A stretch of 64,000 nucleotides of DNA from Nocardioides oleivorans (GTDB lineage Bacteria; Actinomycetota; Actinomycetes; Propionibacteriales; Nocardioidaceae): contig NZ_SDWT01000001.1 in NCBI RefSeq assembly GCF_004137255.1, positions 1,922,001 to 1,986,000 of the forward strand, given 5' to 3'. This document shows positions 25,226-34,099 of the stretch, one piece after another. The notes under the pieces were generated by a model. That model did not search any database. It worked only from the letters and a program-made list of their open reading frames with translations, and had not been told where the DNA came from. How positions within the stretch are numbered: position 1 is the stretch's first letter; each line of letters opens with the position of its first letter. A program made the position numbers and the translations under genes.

Positions 25226-27370
25226 TCACTCGCTCGAGACGAGCGACGCGGACTCCGCGTCGCACGTCGTCGTGGTGCACGGGACCTCGCCCCACACGAC
25301 CGGCTCCGCCAGCGTCCCGTCGTCGGAGAGGTAGACCTCGACCTGCGCGGTGCCGGTCGTCTCGTCGAACCCGAGGAGGCGCACGACGTCCTCGTCCCCG
25401 TCGCCGTCGACGTCGCTCGCGCCGACCTCGAGGAACGGGAAGTCGGGGCCGCCGCTCGTCGGGGCGACGACCTCCTCGGGCGTGCCGAAGCTGCCGTTGA
25501 CGAAGCGCTGCACGGCCAGCGTGGCGCCGTACTCGTCCTCCCCCCAGCGGTCCGTGACCAGGTGGACGAGCTCGTCGGCGCCGTCACCGTCGATGTCGGC
25601 CGCGGTGTAGTCGGCGACGCCGTAGCGGCCGTCCTCGATGCGGACGTCGGCGGTCTTGCGGAAGCGGTCGCCGGTGCTGAGCAGCACCTTGAAGCGCACG
25701 CCGACGGCGTCGCCGCCGTTGACGACGCGCGCGGCGAGGTCGTCCAGGCCGTCGCCGTCGAAGTCGCCCACCGCGAACAGGTCGTCGTCGTTGGCGCGAC
25801 CGCCACGCGAGGCGAACTCGACCGGCTCCTCGAAGCCGGCGCCGTTGCTCAGGGCGACCGAGACGATCATCAGCTTCTCGCCCCGGTTGCGGGTGAGCAC
25901 CAGGTCGTCGCGACCGTCGCCGTCGAAGTCGCCGACGCCGTAGAACCCGAAGTCGGTGCGCCAGGTGAAGGTCTGCTCCGACTGCTCCTCGACGCCGTCG
26001 CCCGTGCCGCGCCAGGTCGTCACCTCGACCTCGGTGTCGTCGAGGCTCTCCACGACCTGGACCAGGTCGGGGCGGCCGTCGCCGTCGACGTCGCCGGTCC
26101 TGGGGAGCTCCACCCGGCCGGCGTCCTCGACCGCCTCGCCGAACGCCGACCCGTCGGAGGGCACCATCAGCGCGGGCAGGGCCTCGATGCCGTCGCGCCA
26201 GATCCAGCGCCCGACCCGGAGGTCGCCGAGCCCGTCGCCGTCCCAGTCGCCGGCGACCGGGTCGGCGATCGCACCCTCGATCGCGGCGCCGGTCGCGTCG
26301 GACCCGCCGTCGGCCGCACCGTCGTCGTCGCCACCCAGTGCCTGCGCACCGAGGACGCCGCCGACGACCGCGAGGACCGCCACCGCGGCGACCCCCGCCA
26401 CCAGCGCCGTACGACGTCCGCGCGACGGACCCGGCTCGTCGGGTGCACCGGTCGCGGGTGCCGCCGGAGGAGTCGGGGTGGTGGTCGGGGTCGGGGTGGG
26501 GGTGGGGAGGGGCGCCGCGCCGGGGTCGTACGCGCCGCGCGCGAGGGCGAGCAGGTCGGCGCGGAGGTCGCCGGCCGAGGCGTAGCGCTCGGCGGGGTCC
26601 TTGGCCATCGCGAGCCGCAGGACGCGGTTGAGCTCGACCGTCGACGTGTCGGTGCCGTCGAGCTGCGGGACCGGCTCGTTGACGTGGGCTACGGCCATCT
26701 CGACGTCGGAGCCGGCGTAGGGCGCACGACCGGTCGCGCAGGCGTGGAGCAGGCAGCCGAGGGCGTAGATGTCGCTCGCCGGGGTGGCCGGCGCGCCGTG
26801 CGCGCGCTCGGGCGCGAGGTAGGCCCAGCTGCCGGCGACGCTTCCGGCGCGGGTCAGGCCCTGCTCGCCGGTCTGCGCCTGGGCGATGCCGAAGTCGCTG
26901 AGGTAGACGAACGGCTCGGCCGCGTCGGGGTCGCGGACCAGCACGTTGGCCGGCTTCACGTCACGGTGGACCACGCCTGCGGTATGCGCGTCGGCGAGCG
27001 CCTCCGCGACCTGCGCGCAGATCGCCGCGGCCAGCGGGGTGGGGACGGGGCCGCGCTGCTTCAGCTGCGTGCCGAGGTCGCCGCCGGCGACGTACTGCAT
27101 CGCGAGGTAGGGCGTGCCGTCGACGTCACCGTGGTCGAAGATCGTGGTGATGTGCGGGGAGTCGAGCCGGGCCAGCGTCTCGGCCTCGCGGTGGAAGCGC
27201 GCGAGCAGCTCGGGGTCCTCGGCGATCTGCGTCGACATCACCTTGAGCGCCACGCGGCGCTGCATCCGGGTGTCGAGCGCGAGGTGCACCACGCCCATCC
27301 CGCCCGCGCCCAGCCGTCGCTCGATCTCGTAGCGGCCGAAGGTCTCGCCCTGCCGGGGTGTCGCGCCCAC
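25226..27370 (-). CDS. Receptor-like Ser/Thr kinase with extracellular FG-GAP repeats
   Basis: A 714-aa transmembrane kinase. Residues ~11-275 form a Hanks-type kinase (GAGGMG P-loop, ALKVM lysine, HRDVKPAN catalytic loop, LSDFGIAQ, APERA). A Pro/Thr-rich juxtamembrane stretch and one transmembrane helix (TALVAGVAAVAVLAVVGGVL) follow. The outer part holds six DxDGDGxxD calcium-binding motifs (DWDGDGLGD, DVDGDGRPD, DFDGDGRDD, DFDGDGLDD, DIDGDGADE, DVDGDGDED) of the FG-GAP/VCBS propeller type, and ends with a Cys pair. Most actinobacterial PknB-like kinases carry PASTA repeats instead. GTG 27370 has AGGAG five bases upstream; GTG 27376 is also possible. Confidence 0.9.
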   Translation of the reverse strand: MGATPRQGETFGRYEIERRLGAGGMGVVHLALDTRMQRRVALKVMSTQIAEDPELLARFHREAETLARLDSPHITTIFDHGDVDGTPYLAMQYVAGGDLGTQLKQRGPVPTPLAAAICAQVAEALADAHTAGVVHRDVKPANVLVRDPDAAEPFVYLSDFGIAQAQTGEQGLTRAGSVAGSWAYLAPERAHGAPATPASDIYALGCLLHACATGRAPYAGSDVEMAVAHVNEPVPQLDGTDTSTVELNRVLRLAMAKDPAERYASAGDLRADLLALARGAYDPGAAPLPTPTPTPTTTPTPPAAPATGAPDEPGPSRGRRTALVAGVAAVAVLAVVGGVLGAQALGGDDDGAADGGSDATGAAIEGAIADPVAGDWDGDGLGDLRVGRWIWRDGIEALPALMVPSDGSAFGEAVEDAGRVELPRTGDVDGDGRPDLVQVVESLDDTEVEVTTWRGTGDGVEEQSEQTFTWRTDFGFYGVGDFDGDGRDDLVLTRNRGEKLMIVSVALSNGAGFEEPVEFASRGGRANDDDLFAVGDFDGDGLDDLAARVVNGGDAVGVRFKVLLSTGDRFRKTADVRIEDGRYGVADYTAADIDGDGADELVHLVTDRWGEDEYGATLAVQRFVNGSFGTPEEVVAPTSGGPDFPFLEVGASDVDGDGDEDVVRLLGFDETTGTAQVEVYLSDDGTLAEPVVWGEVPCTTTTCDAESASLVSSE

Positions 27371-27470
27371 ACTCACTCCTACGTCTCGGGGTGGGTGACC
27401 CCTGCCCGGAGGAGGGCGGGTCAAACCTCCCCACTAACGGGGAGGACGCGGCCGGTGGTCGCTGCGCCGA

Positions 27471-27476
27471 TAGGCT
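27471..27476 (+). promoter_or_regulatory. -10 box TAGGCT, leaderless purD
   Basis: TAGGCT ends eight bases before GTG 27485; no Shine-Dalgarno. Confidence 0.6.
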
Positions 27477-27484
27477 CGACGCCC

Positions 27485-28780
27485 GTGAAGACCCTCGTCA
27501 TCGGCACCGGCGGCCGCGAGCACGCGCTCGCGCTCGCGCTCTCCCTCGACCCGGCGGTGGAGGAGGTCCACGCCGCACCCGGCAACCCGGGGATCGGCGC
27601 GTTCGCCACGCTCCACGACGTGGACCCGATGGACGGGACGGCCGTCGCTGCGCTCGCCACGGAGCTCGGCGCCGACCTGGTGGTCGTCGGACCCGAGGCG
27701 CCGCTGGTCGCCGGTGTGGCCGACGCCGTCACCGGCGCGGGGATCGCGTGCTTCGGACCGTCGCGGGCCGCCGCCCGGCTCGAGGGGTCGAAGGCGTTCG
27801 CCAAGGACGTCATGGCCGCCGCGGGCGTGCCCACCGCCGGCTCGCGCACCTGCATCACGCCCAACGAGGTCGCCGACGCGCTCGACGCGTTCGGGGCGCC
27901 CTACGTCGTGAAGGACGACGCGCTCGCCGCCGGCAAGGGCGTCGTCGTGACCACCGACCGCACCGAGGCCCTCGCGCACGCCGCCGACTGCGACACCGTG
28001 GTCGTCGAGGAGTTCCTCGACGGACCCGAGTTCTCGATCTTCGTCGTCTGCGACGGCACCGTCGGGCGGCCGCTGCTGCCGGCCCAGGACTTCAAGCGGA
28101 TCTTCGACGGAGGGCGCGGACCCAACACCGGCGGGATGGGGTCGTACGCCCCGCTGGACTGGCTGCCCGACGGCACCGTCGAGACCGTGATGGACCAGGT
28201 CGTCGAGCCGACGCTCGCCGAGATGCGCCGCCTCGGCGCGCCGTTCGTCGGCTGCCTCTACGTCGGCCTCGCACTGACGGCCGCCGGGCCGAAGGTCATC
28301 GAGTTCAACTGCCGCTTCGGCGACCCGGACGTCCAGCCGGTGCTGGCGCTGCTCACCTCGCCGCTCGGCGTGCTGCTCGCCGCGGCCGCGGCCGGCGACC
28401 TCGCCTCCGTGCCCGAGCCGACCTTCGACGACGGCGCCTCCGTCTCGGTCGTCCTCGCCTCCGCCGGCTATCCCGAGTCGTCGTCGAAGGGCGACGTGAT
28501 CAGCGGCGCGGGCGCTGCCAACGGCGTGTACGACGTCGACGTGATCCACGCCGGCACCGCGATCGTCGCCGCCCCGGAGGAGGGCGACCCCGACCACCGC
28601 CACCTCGTCACGGCCGGTGGCCGGGTGCTCTCGGTGAGAGCCGTCGGCTACGACGTGGCCGACGCCCGGTCGCGGGCCTATGCCGCAGCCGACCTCATCT
28701 CCTTCGAGGGCCTGCAGCGCCGCTCCGACATCGCGGCCGAGCCGCTCGGCGTGGTCGAGGGCGCGGCGTCGCGTGGCTGA
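27485..28780 (+). CDS. purD: Phosphoribosylamine-glycine ligase (GAR synthetase)
   Basis: A 431-aa ATP-grasp ligase catalysing the second step of purine synthesis. Visible are the N-terminal GTGGREHALA loop, the ATP-grasp segment YVVKDDALAAGKGVVV, EEFLDGPEFSIFVVCDG, QDFKRIFDGGRGPNTGGMGSYAP and the metal-binding EFNCRFGDPDVQ. The monofunctional length is normal for actinobacteria. Its stop lies inside the first codons of the DUF402 gene (8-base overlap). Confidence 0.97.
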   Translation: MKTLVIGTGGREHALALALSLDPAVEEVHAAPGNPGIGAFATLHDVDPMDGTAVAALATELGADLVVVGPEAPLVAGVADAVTGAGIACFGPSRAAARLEGSKAFAKDVMAAAGVPTAGSRTCITPNEVADALDAFGAPYVVKDDALAAGKGVVVTTDRTEALAHAADCDTVVVEEFLDGPEFSIFVVCDGTVGRPLLPAQDFKRIFDGGRGPNTGGMGSYAPLDWLPDGTVETVMDQVVEPTLAEMRRLGAPFVGCLYVGLALTAAGPKVIEFNCRFGDPDVQPVLALLTSPLGVLLAAAAAGDLASVPEPTFDDGASVSVVLASAGYPESSSKGDVISGAGAANGVYDVDVIHAGTAIVAAPEEGDPDHRHLVTAGGRVLSVRAVGYDVADARSRAYAAADLISFEGLQRRSDIAAEPLGVVEGAASRG

Positions 28781-29318
28781 CTCCTTCGCCGTCGGCTCCG
28801 ACGTCCGGGTCGTGGAGGTCCTCCACGGCGCGGAGTGGGCCTGGTGGGACGAGCAGGTCGTCGCCGACGACGGCATCCTGGTCACCCTCCAGCGCAACGG
28901 CACGCCGCTGACGTTCCCGCCGCACGACCACCCGCACCCCTGGTCGCACCTCGACGCCTGGTCGGGCACGACGGTGCTCAAGCTGCGTCGCGAGGGCGAC
29001 TGGTACTCGGTGTGGAAGTTCTTCGACGCCGACGGCGCGTTCCTGCGGTGGTACGTCAACTTCGAGACGCCCTACGTCCGCGCCGAGGGCGCGATCGAGG
29101 TCAACGACCTCCAGCTCGACATCGTCGTACCTCCCGACGGGGACTGGCGCTGGAAGGACGTCCAGGACCTCGCGCCGACGCTCGCGTCGGGCCGGATCAC
29201 CCACGACGAGCTGCTCGCCGTGCTCCGCGAGGCCGCACACGTCGCGGAGCTCCTCGACCGGGGTGACCGCTGGTGGGCACCGTGGGATGGGTGGACCCCG
29301 GCGGATGGGATGATCTGA
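28773..29318 (+). CDS. DUF402-domain protein
   Basis: A 181-aa protein with the DUF402 beta-barrel-like signature: WSHLDAWSGTTVLKLRREGDWYSVWKFFDADGAFLRWYVNFETPYVR. In characterised members (YgaC/FomD-like) this fold hydrolyses nucleoside di-/triphosphates or a nucleotidyl phosphonate; here activity is only inferred. The GTG start overlaps the purD stop by eight bases, and purB begins four bases after its stop, so it is embedded in a purD-DUF402-purB string. A nucleotide-related role would fit. Confidence 0.8.
   Translation: MADSFAVGSDVRVVEVLHGAEWAWWDEQVVADDGILVTLQRNGTPLTFPPHDHPHPWSHLDAWSGTTVLKLRREGDWYSVWKFFDADGAFLRWYVNFETPYVRAEGAIEVNDLQLDIVVPPDGDWRWKDVQDLAPTLASGRITHDELLAVLREAAHVAELLDRGDRWWAPWDGWTPADGMI
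29309..29314 (+). promoter_or_regulatory. -10-like box GATGAT before purB
   Basis: GATGAT ends seven bases before the purB GTG at 29322 and lies inside the last codons of the DUF402 gene. It is weaker than the TAGNNT boxes; read-through from purD is equally possible. Confidence 0.4.
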
Positions 29319-29321
29319 GCC

Positions 29322-30776
29322 GTGACCGTCCCCAACGTCCTGGCCACCCGCTACGCCGGCGCCGACCTCGCCGAGATCTGGTCCCCCGAGCACAAGATCG
29401 TCCTCGAGCGACAGCTCTGGGTCGCCGTGCTCAAGGCCCAGCGCGACCTCGGCATCGCGGTGCCCGACGGCGTCGTCGAGGCCTACGAGCAGGTCGTCGC
29501 CAGAGGTGAGCAGGGCGTCGACCTCGAGTCGATCGCCGCGCGTGAGCGGGTCACCCGCCACGACGTGAAGGCCCGCATCGAGGAGTTCAACTCCGTAGCC
29601 GCCCTCGCCAGCCACGAGCACATCACTCTGCAGTTCATCCATGCGGGGATGACCTCCCGCGACCTGACAGAGAACGTCGAGCAGCTGCAGGTACGCCGCT
29701 CGCTCGAGCTGGTTCGCGACCGCGCCGTCGCCGCCCTCGTCCGCCTCGGCCGGCTCGCCGCCGAGCACGAGGCCACCGTCATGGCCGGCCGCTCCCACAA
29801 CGTCGCGGCCCAGGCCACCACGCTGGGCAAGCGCTTCGCGACCGTGGCCGACGAGATGCTGATCGGCGTGCAGCGGATCGAGGAGCTGCTCGCCCGCTAC
29901 CCCCTGCGCGGGATCAAGGGCCCGATGGGCACCTCGCAGGACATGCTCGACCTCCTCGACGGCGACGCCGCGCTCCTCGAGTCCCTCGAGGAGCGGGTCG
30001 CGGCCCACCTCGGCTTCGAGCAGGTGCTGACCAGCGTCGGCCAGGTCTACCCGCGCTCGCTCGACTTCGACGTCGTCGCCGCGCTGGTGCAGCTCGTCAG
30101 CGGCCCGTCCAACCTCGCCACCACCGTCCGGCTGATGGCCGGCCACGAGCTGGTGACCGAGGGCTTCAAGGAGGGCCAGGTCGGCTCGTCGGCGATGCCG
30201 CACAAGATGAACACCCGCTCGTGCGAGCGCGTCAACGGCCTCGCCGTCATCATCCGCGGGCACCTGTCGATGGTCAGCGAGCTCGCTGGTGACCAATGGA
30301 ACGAGGGCGACGTCTCCTGCTCCGTCGTGCGCCGCGTCGCCCTCCCCGACGCGTTCTTCGCCACCGACGGGCTCTTCCAGACCTTCCTCACCGTGCTCGA
30401 CGAGTTCGGTGCGTTCCCGGCCGTGATCCAGCGCGAGCTCGACCGCTACCTGCCGTTCCTCACCACGACCAAGGTGCTGATGGCAGCCGTGCGCAACGGC
30501 GTCGGCCGCGAGGCCGCCCACGAGGCGATCAAGGAGGCCGCCGTCGGCACCGCGCTCGCGATGCGCGCCGGCCAGGCCGACAACGACGTCTTCGCCAAGC
30601 TCGCCGCCGACCCACGCCTCGGCCTCACCCGCGACCAGATCGACGCGCTCGTCGCCGACCCGATCGAGTTCACCGGAGCCGCCGTCGCCCAGACCCGTGC
30701 AGTCGTCGCCCGGGTCGAGGCCCTCGCGGCCCGCCACCCCGGCGCGGCGGCGTACGTCCCCGGCGCCATCCTCTGA
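29322..30776 (+). CDS. purB: Adenylosuccinate lyase
   Basis: A 484-aa fumarase-superfamily lyase acting twice in purine synthesis (SAICAR to AICAR, adenylosuccinate to AMP). The superfamily signature GSSAMPHKMN is at residues 288-297. AGMTSRDLTENVEQLQ (108-123) and the general-acid region AGRSHNVAAQ (155-164) are present. Length is typical of actinobacterial PurB. It starts four bases after the DUF402 stop. Confidence 0.97.
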   Translation: MTVPNVLATRYAGADLAEIWSPEHKIVLERQLWVAVLKAQRDLGIAVPDGVVEAYEQVVARGEQGVDLESIAARERVTRHDVKARIEEFNSVAALASHEHITLQFIHAGMTSRDLTENVEQLQVRRSLELVRDRAVAALVRLGRLAAEHEATVMAGRSHNVAAQATTLGKRFATVADEMLIGVQRIEELLARYPLRGIKGPMGTSQDMLDLLDGDAALLESLEERVAAHLGFEQVLTSVGQVYPRSLDFDVVAALVQLVSGPSNLATTVRLMAGHELVTEGFKEGQVGSSAMPHKMNTRSCERVNGLAVIIRGHLSMVSELAGDQWNEGDVSCSVVRRVALPDAFFATDGLFQTFLTVLDEFGAFPAVIQRELDRYLPFLTTTKVLMAAVRNGVGREAAHEAIKEAAVGTALAMRAGQADNDVFAKLAADPRLGLTRDQIDALVADPIEFTGAAVAQTRAVVARVEALAARHPGAAAYVPGAIL

Positions 30777-30791
30777 CCTGCGCGGCGCGCC

Positions 30792-32231
30792 TCAGTCGCC
30801 CAGGCGCCAGGAGCGCACGGCGGCCGCGAGCGCGACCGCGAGCACCGCGAGCGCGGCCAGAAAGGCCGTGCGCGCCGCCACCGGGGCGGACGTCGTCGAC
30901 GCGACGGCCTGGTAGATCGTCATCAGCAGCGCCGCGCCCAGCGCCGACCCGATCCGCTGCCCGGTCTGCAGTGCGCCTCCGGCAGCACCGCCCATCCGGG
31001 GCGGCACCTCGGCCAGCGTGAGGGTGAGGTTGGGCGAGATGACGCCACCACCGCCGATCCCGGCGAGGAGCATGGCAGGGGCGAGCGTCCACCAGAGCCG
31101 GTCGGTCGGCTGGGTCACCAGCCAGGCGGCCAGGGCGGTGCCGGTCATCATGACCGAGAGCGCCAGCAGCGTGACCCGCCGGCCGAGGCGGCCCACCAGG
31201 CGGCCCGCGACGGGCGACGTCACCGCGGATCCCACGGCGAACGGGGTGATGAGCAGCGCCGCGTGCAGCGGTGAGAAGCCCTCGCCCTCCTGCAGGTGGA
31301 CCGACAGGACCAGGAAGATGCCCGTGAAGCCGGTGAAGTAGAGGGTGCCGACGAGCAGCCCGTTGGCATAGCCGGGCAGGCCGCGCAGGAGCGAGACGTC
31401 GAGCAGCGGCGGGTGCCCGCGGCTCACCGTCCGCGCCTCCCACCGCACGAACGCCCAGGCGAGCGGCGGGAAGGCCACGAGCGCCACGAGCGACAACCCG
31501 GCGCCGCCCTCGAGGCTGATGAGCGGGTAGAGCACGGCCAGCACGGCCAGGCCCAGGAGCAGGGCACCGGGCAGGTCCACCCTCGGGTCCTTCTCGGCGT
31601 CCGCACCGGTGTCGTTGTCCGGGACCAGGCGTCGGATCAGCGCGAGGGCGACCAGGCCGATCGGGACGTTGATGAGGAAGAGGGCGCGCCAGCCGTTCTC
31701 CTCGCCGAGCAGGCCGATCAGCGCACCGCCGATCAGCGGGCCGGTCGCCGAGGCGACGGCCACGGTGAAGCCGAACATCCCGAAGGCGCGCCCGCGCTCC
31801 TCGCCCCGGAAGAGCTGCTGGATGAGCCCGGAGTTCTGCGGGGTGAGCAGACCGGCGCTGGCGCCCTGCACGAGCCGGGCCACGATGATCGCGGCCGGGT
31901 TGGGGGCCAGCCCGACGGCGGCGCTGGAGAGCACGAAGCCGACCAGGCCGATGATCATCATCCGGCGGCGCCCGTGCGCGTCGCCCAGTCGCCCACCCGC
32001 GACGAGGGTCATGCCGAAGGCGAGCGCGTAGCCCGACACCACCCACTGGATCGCGGCCGCGCTGGTGTCGAGACCGGACCGGATCGAGGGCACGGCGACG
32101 TTGACGATGGTGACGTCGAGCAGCGACATGAAGCCGACGACGAGCGAGACCGCGAGGACACGCCAGCGCCGCGGGTCGGGCTCGGCGGCCGCATCGCCGG
32201 CAGTCGCTGCGGTCCGCGTCTCCTCGCTCAC
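30792..32231 (-). CDS. MFS transporter, DHA2-type
   Basis: A 479-aa permease of the EmrB/QacA group with about 14 hydrophobic segments. TM1 carries SLLDVTIVNVAVPSIRSGL (motif D1); GGRLGDAHGRRRMMIIG follows TM2 (motif A); GFTVAVASATGPLIGGALIG is the antiporter motif region. GTG 32231 follows a GAGGCT box (32238-32243) by six bases. It converges on purB. It is a second drug-type exporter, about 36-40 % similar by eye to the one at 12344-13852. Confidence 0.9.
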   Translation of the reverse strand: MSEETRTAATAGDAAAEPDPRRWRVLAVSLVVGFMSLLDVTIVNVAVPSIRSGLDTSAAAIQWVVSGYALAFGMTLVAGGRLGDAHGRRRMMIIGLVGFVLSSAAVGLAPNPAAIIVARLVQGASAGLLTPQNSGLIQQLFRGEERGRAFGMFGFTVAVASATGPLIGGALIGLLGEENGWRALFLINVPIGLVALALIRRLVPDNDTGADAEKDPRVDLPGALLLGLAVLAVLYPLISLEGGAGLSLVALVAFPPLAWAFVRWEARTVSRGHPPLLDVSLLRGLPGYANGLLVGTLYFTGFTGIFLVLSVHLQEGEGFSPLHAALLITPFAVGSAVTSPVAGRLVGRLGRRVTLLALSVMMTGTALAAWLVTQPTDRLWWTLAPAMLLAGIGGGGVISPNLTLTLAEVPPRMGGAAGGALQTGQRIGSALGAALLMTIYQAVASTTSAPVAARTAFLAALAVLAVALAAAVRSWRLGD

Positions 32232-32363
32232 CCGACCAGCCTCGCACCCGCGCCCGAGCCGTCCCGCCCGAAGGGCTGGTCCAGACCACAGGGCGTCGTT
32301 TTGCCACGGTTCGCCCGGGCTCGGTTGGGTGGTGCCACAACCGGATCGTCACAGGGGGAAACC

Positions 32364-32879
32364 ATGCGCAGGATCGCAGTACGACGTGCCGCCGGAGCGG
32401 TCGTCCTCGTCGCAGTCGCCGGACTCGTCTCCGCGTGCGGCGGCGACGACGCCAGCGAGAAGGCCGGCCAGGAGCTGGGGGAGAAGCTCGCCGAGCAGGC
32501 CATGGAGGACTCCGGCAGCGAGGACGTCGACGTCGACGTGGACGGCGAGGACGTCACGATCGAGTCCGACGACGGCACCATCTCCGTCGGCTCCGGCGAG
32601 ATCCCCGAGAGCTTCCCGAGCGACCTCACCGTCCCCGAGGGCGAGGTCGTCTCGTCCGTCGACACCCCTGACGGCTCCTCGGTCACGCTCGACGTCGACG
32701 ACGCGGTCGCGGCCTTCGACGAGGCCGTCGCCGACCTCGAGGCCAACGGCTGGACCCGCGACACGACCACGGAGACCGGCGAGACCCGGCTGGCGGTGTT
32801 CAGCAAGGACGACGGGACCGCCATGGTGATGGGCGACGCGAGCACCGGTCAGCTGACCTACACCATCGGCACGGCCTGA
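32364..32879 (+). CDS. Acidic lipoprotein, unknown function
   Basis: A 171-aa exported protein. The N-terminus MRRIAVRRAAGAVVLVAVAG leads to a lipobox LVSAC with Cys25. The mature part is strongly acidic (DSGSEDVDVDVDGEDVTIESDDG), then has a compact C-terminal region with two similar motifs, IPESFPSDLTVPEGEVV and DLEANGWTRDT, which resembles small periplasmic lipoproteins with a beta-alpha core. AGGGGGA precedes the ATG. Function not recognised. Confidence 0.8.
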   Translation: MRRIAVRRAAGAVVLVAVAGLVSACGGDDASEKAGQELGEKLAEQAMEDSGSEDVDVDVDGEDVTIESDDGTISVGSGEIPESFPSDLTVPEGEVVSSVDTPDGSSVTLDVDDAVAAFDEAVADLEANGWTRDTTTETGETRLAVFSKDDGTAMVMGDASTGQLTYTIGTA

Positions 32880-32919
32880 CGCGCGCAGCCGGCGACGGCC
32901 GCTCGTGCATGATGGCGGG

Positions 32920-33189
32920 GTGGCAGCCGTCTCCGTCCGGGTGACCGGGCGCGTCCAGGGCGTCGCCTTCCGGTGGCACACCGAGGAGGAGGCGCACCGC
33001 CTCGGCGTCGCCGGCTGGGTGCGCAACGAGGTCGACGGCTCGGTGCTCCTGCACGCCGAGGGAGACCGGTCCGCGGTCGACGAGCTCGTCGCCTGGTGCC
33101 ACCACGGTCCGCCGTCGGCGCGCGTCGAGCACGTCGCCGTCCGGGAGGCCGCGCCGACGGGCGCCACGACCTTCACCACCACGGGCTGA
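32920..33189 (+). CDS. acyP: Acylphosphatase
   Basis: An 89-aa acylphosphatase hydrolysing acyl phosphates such as 1,3-bisphosphoglycerate. The family signature is complete: GRVQGVAFRW with phosphate-binding Arg18, and GWVRNEVDGSV with catalytic Asn36. The normal family length supports GTG 32920, which a CATGAT box (32908-32913) precedes by six bases; an earlier GTG at 32905 would overlap that box. Confidence 0.93.
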   Translation: MAAVSVRVTGRVQGVAFRWHTEEEAHRLGVAGWVRNEVDGSVLLHAEGDRSAVDELVAWCHHGPPSARVEHVAVREAAPTGATTFTTTG

Positions 33190-33194
33190 TTCTC

Positions 33195-33220
33195 GACCAC
33201 TCTTGTGGACTATCGTGGTC
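33195..33220. promoter_or_regulatory. Dyad over the promoter of the broken propeller gene
   Basis: GACCAC (33195-33200) and GTGGTC (33215-33220) flank the -10 box TATCGT (33211-33216) of the gene starting at 33223. A related dyad GACCAGAGTGGTC lies at 35147-35159. A repressor site is plausible. Confidence 0.4.
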
Positions 33221-33222
33221 GC

Positions 33223-34099
33223 ATGACGACGGCCACGAGCGCTCCGCCCACCTACGACGACGTGCAGGTCGTGGTGCCCGCACCCGGTCCCGGTGCAGGC
33301 AACTGGGCCGGCGCGGCCAGCGCGGTGCTGGTCGACGGCACGTTCTGGCTGACCTGGCGCGTCCGCCGCCCCCTGACCGACGGTCGCGGTGTCTCGGTCG
33401 TCGTCGCGCGCTCGAGCGACGGGACCACCTTCGAGCCGGTCGCCGAGGTGGCGCGCGAGGCCTTCGGTGCCGAGTCGTTCGAGCGGCCGGTGCTCGTGCC
33501 GCTGCGCGAGGGCGGTTGGCGGCTACCTCTCCTGCGCGACGCCCGGCTCCAAGCACTGGTGGGTCGACAGCCTGACCGCCGACACGGTCGAGGGCCTGCC
33601 CGACGGCGTACGCCACACGGTGCACGCCGGCGACGAGCACACCGGCGTGAAGGACCCCGTCGTCACGGTCGGCGACGACGGCTACGAGATGTGGCTGTGC
33701 TGCCACCCGCTCGACGAGCCCGGCCACGAGGACCGGATGACCACCCGCCGCCTCACCAGCGCCGACGGCCTCGCGTGGGACGACCGCGGCGAGGTGCTCG
33801 CCGGGCGCGACGGCCAGTGGGACGCCCGCGGCGCCCGGGTGAGCGCGGTGCTCCCCGACGGCACGGTGCTCTACGACGGTCGCCCCGACGCGGAGTCGAA
33901 CTGGTTCGAGACGACCGGTGTGGCGACGTGGGACGGCGAGGCCCTGACCCGGGCCGAGACGCCGCCGATCAGCTCGCCGCACTCCGACGGCGCCTTCCGC
34001 TACGCGACCGCGGTGCCGCTGCCCGACGGCCGGGTGCGCTACTACGTCGAGGCCGCGCGCCCCGACGGCGCGCACGACCTGGTCACGTGCGTGCGCTGA
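33223..34099 (+). pseudogene. Glycosidase-like propeller protein with one frameshift
   Basis: The first ~102 codons (MTTATSAPPTYDDVQVVVP to LREGGWRL) are in one frame; the rest (YLSCATPGSKHWWVDSL to DLVTCVR) continues in another. The switch is near 33529-33533, where GGCTACCTC stands for an expected GGCTCTACCTC, a two-base loss. Rejoined, the product would be ~292 aa, with ARSSDGTTFEP, GVKDPVV and SADGLAWDDRG blades resembling GH43/GH32/GH130-type five-bladed propellers. Both halves have normal codon usage, so the lesion is recent or a sequencing error. The 3' end overlaps the convergent sulfotransferase gene by 17 bases. Confidence 0.75.
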
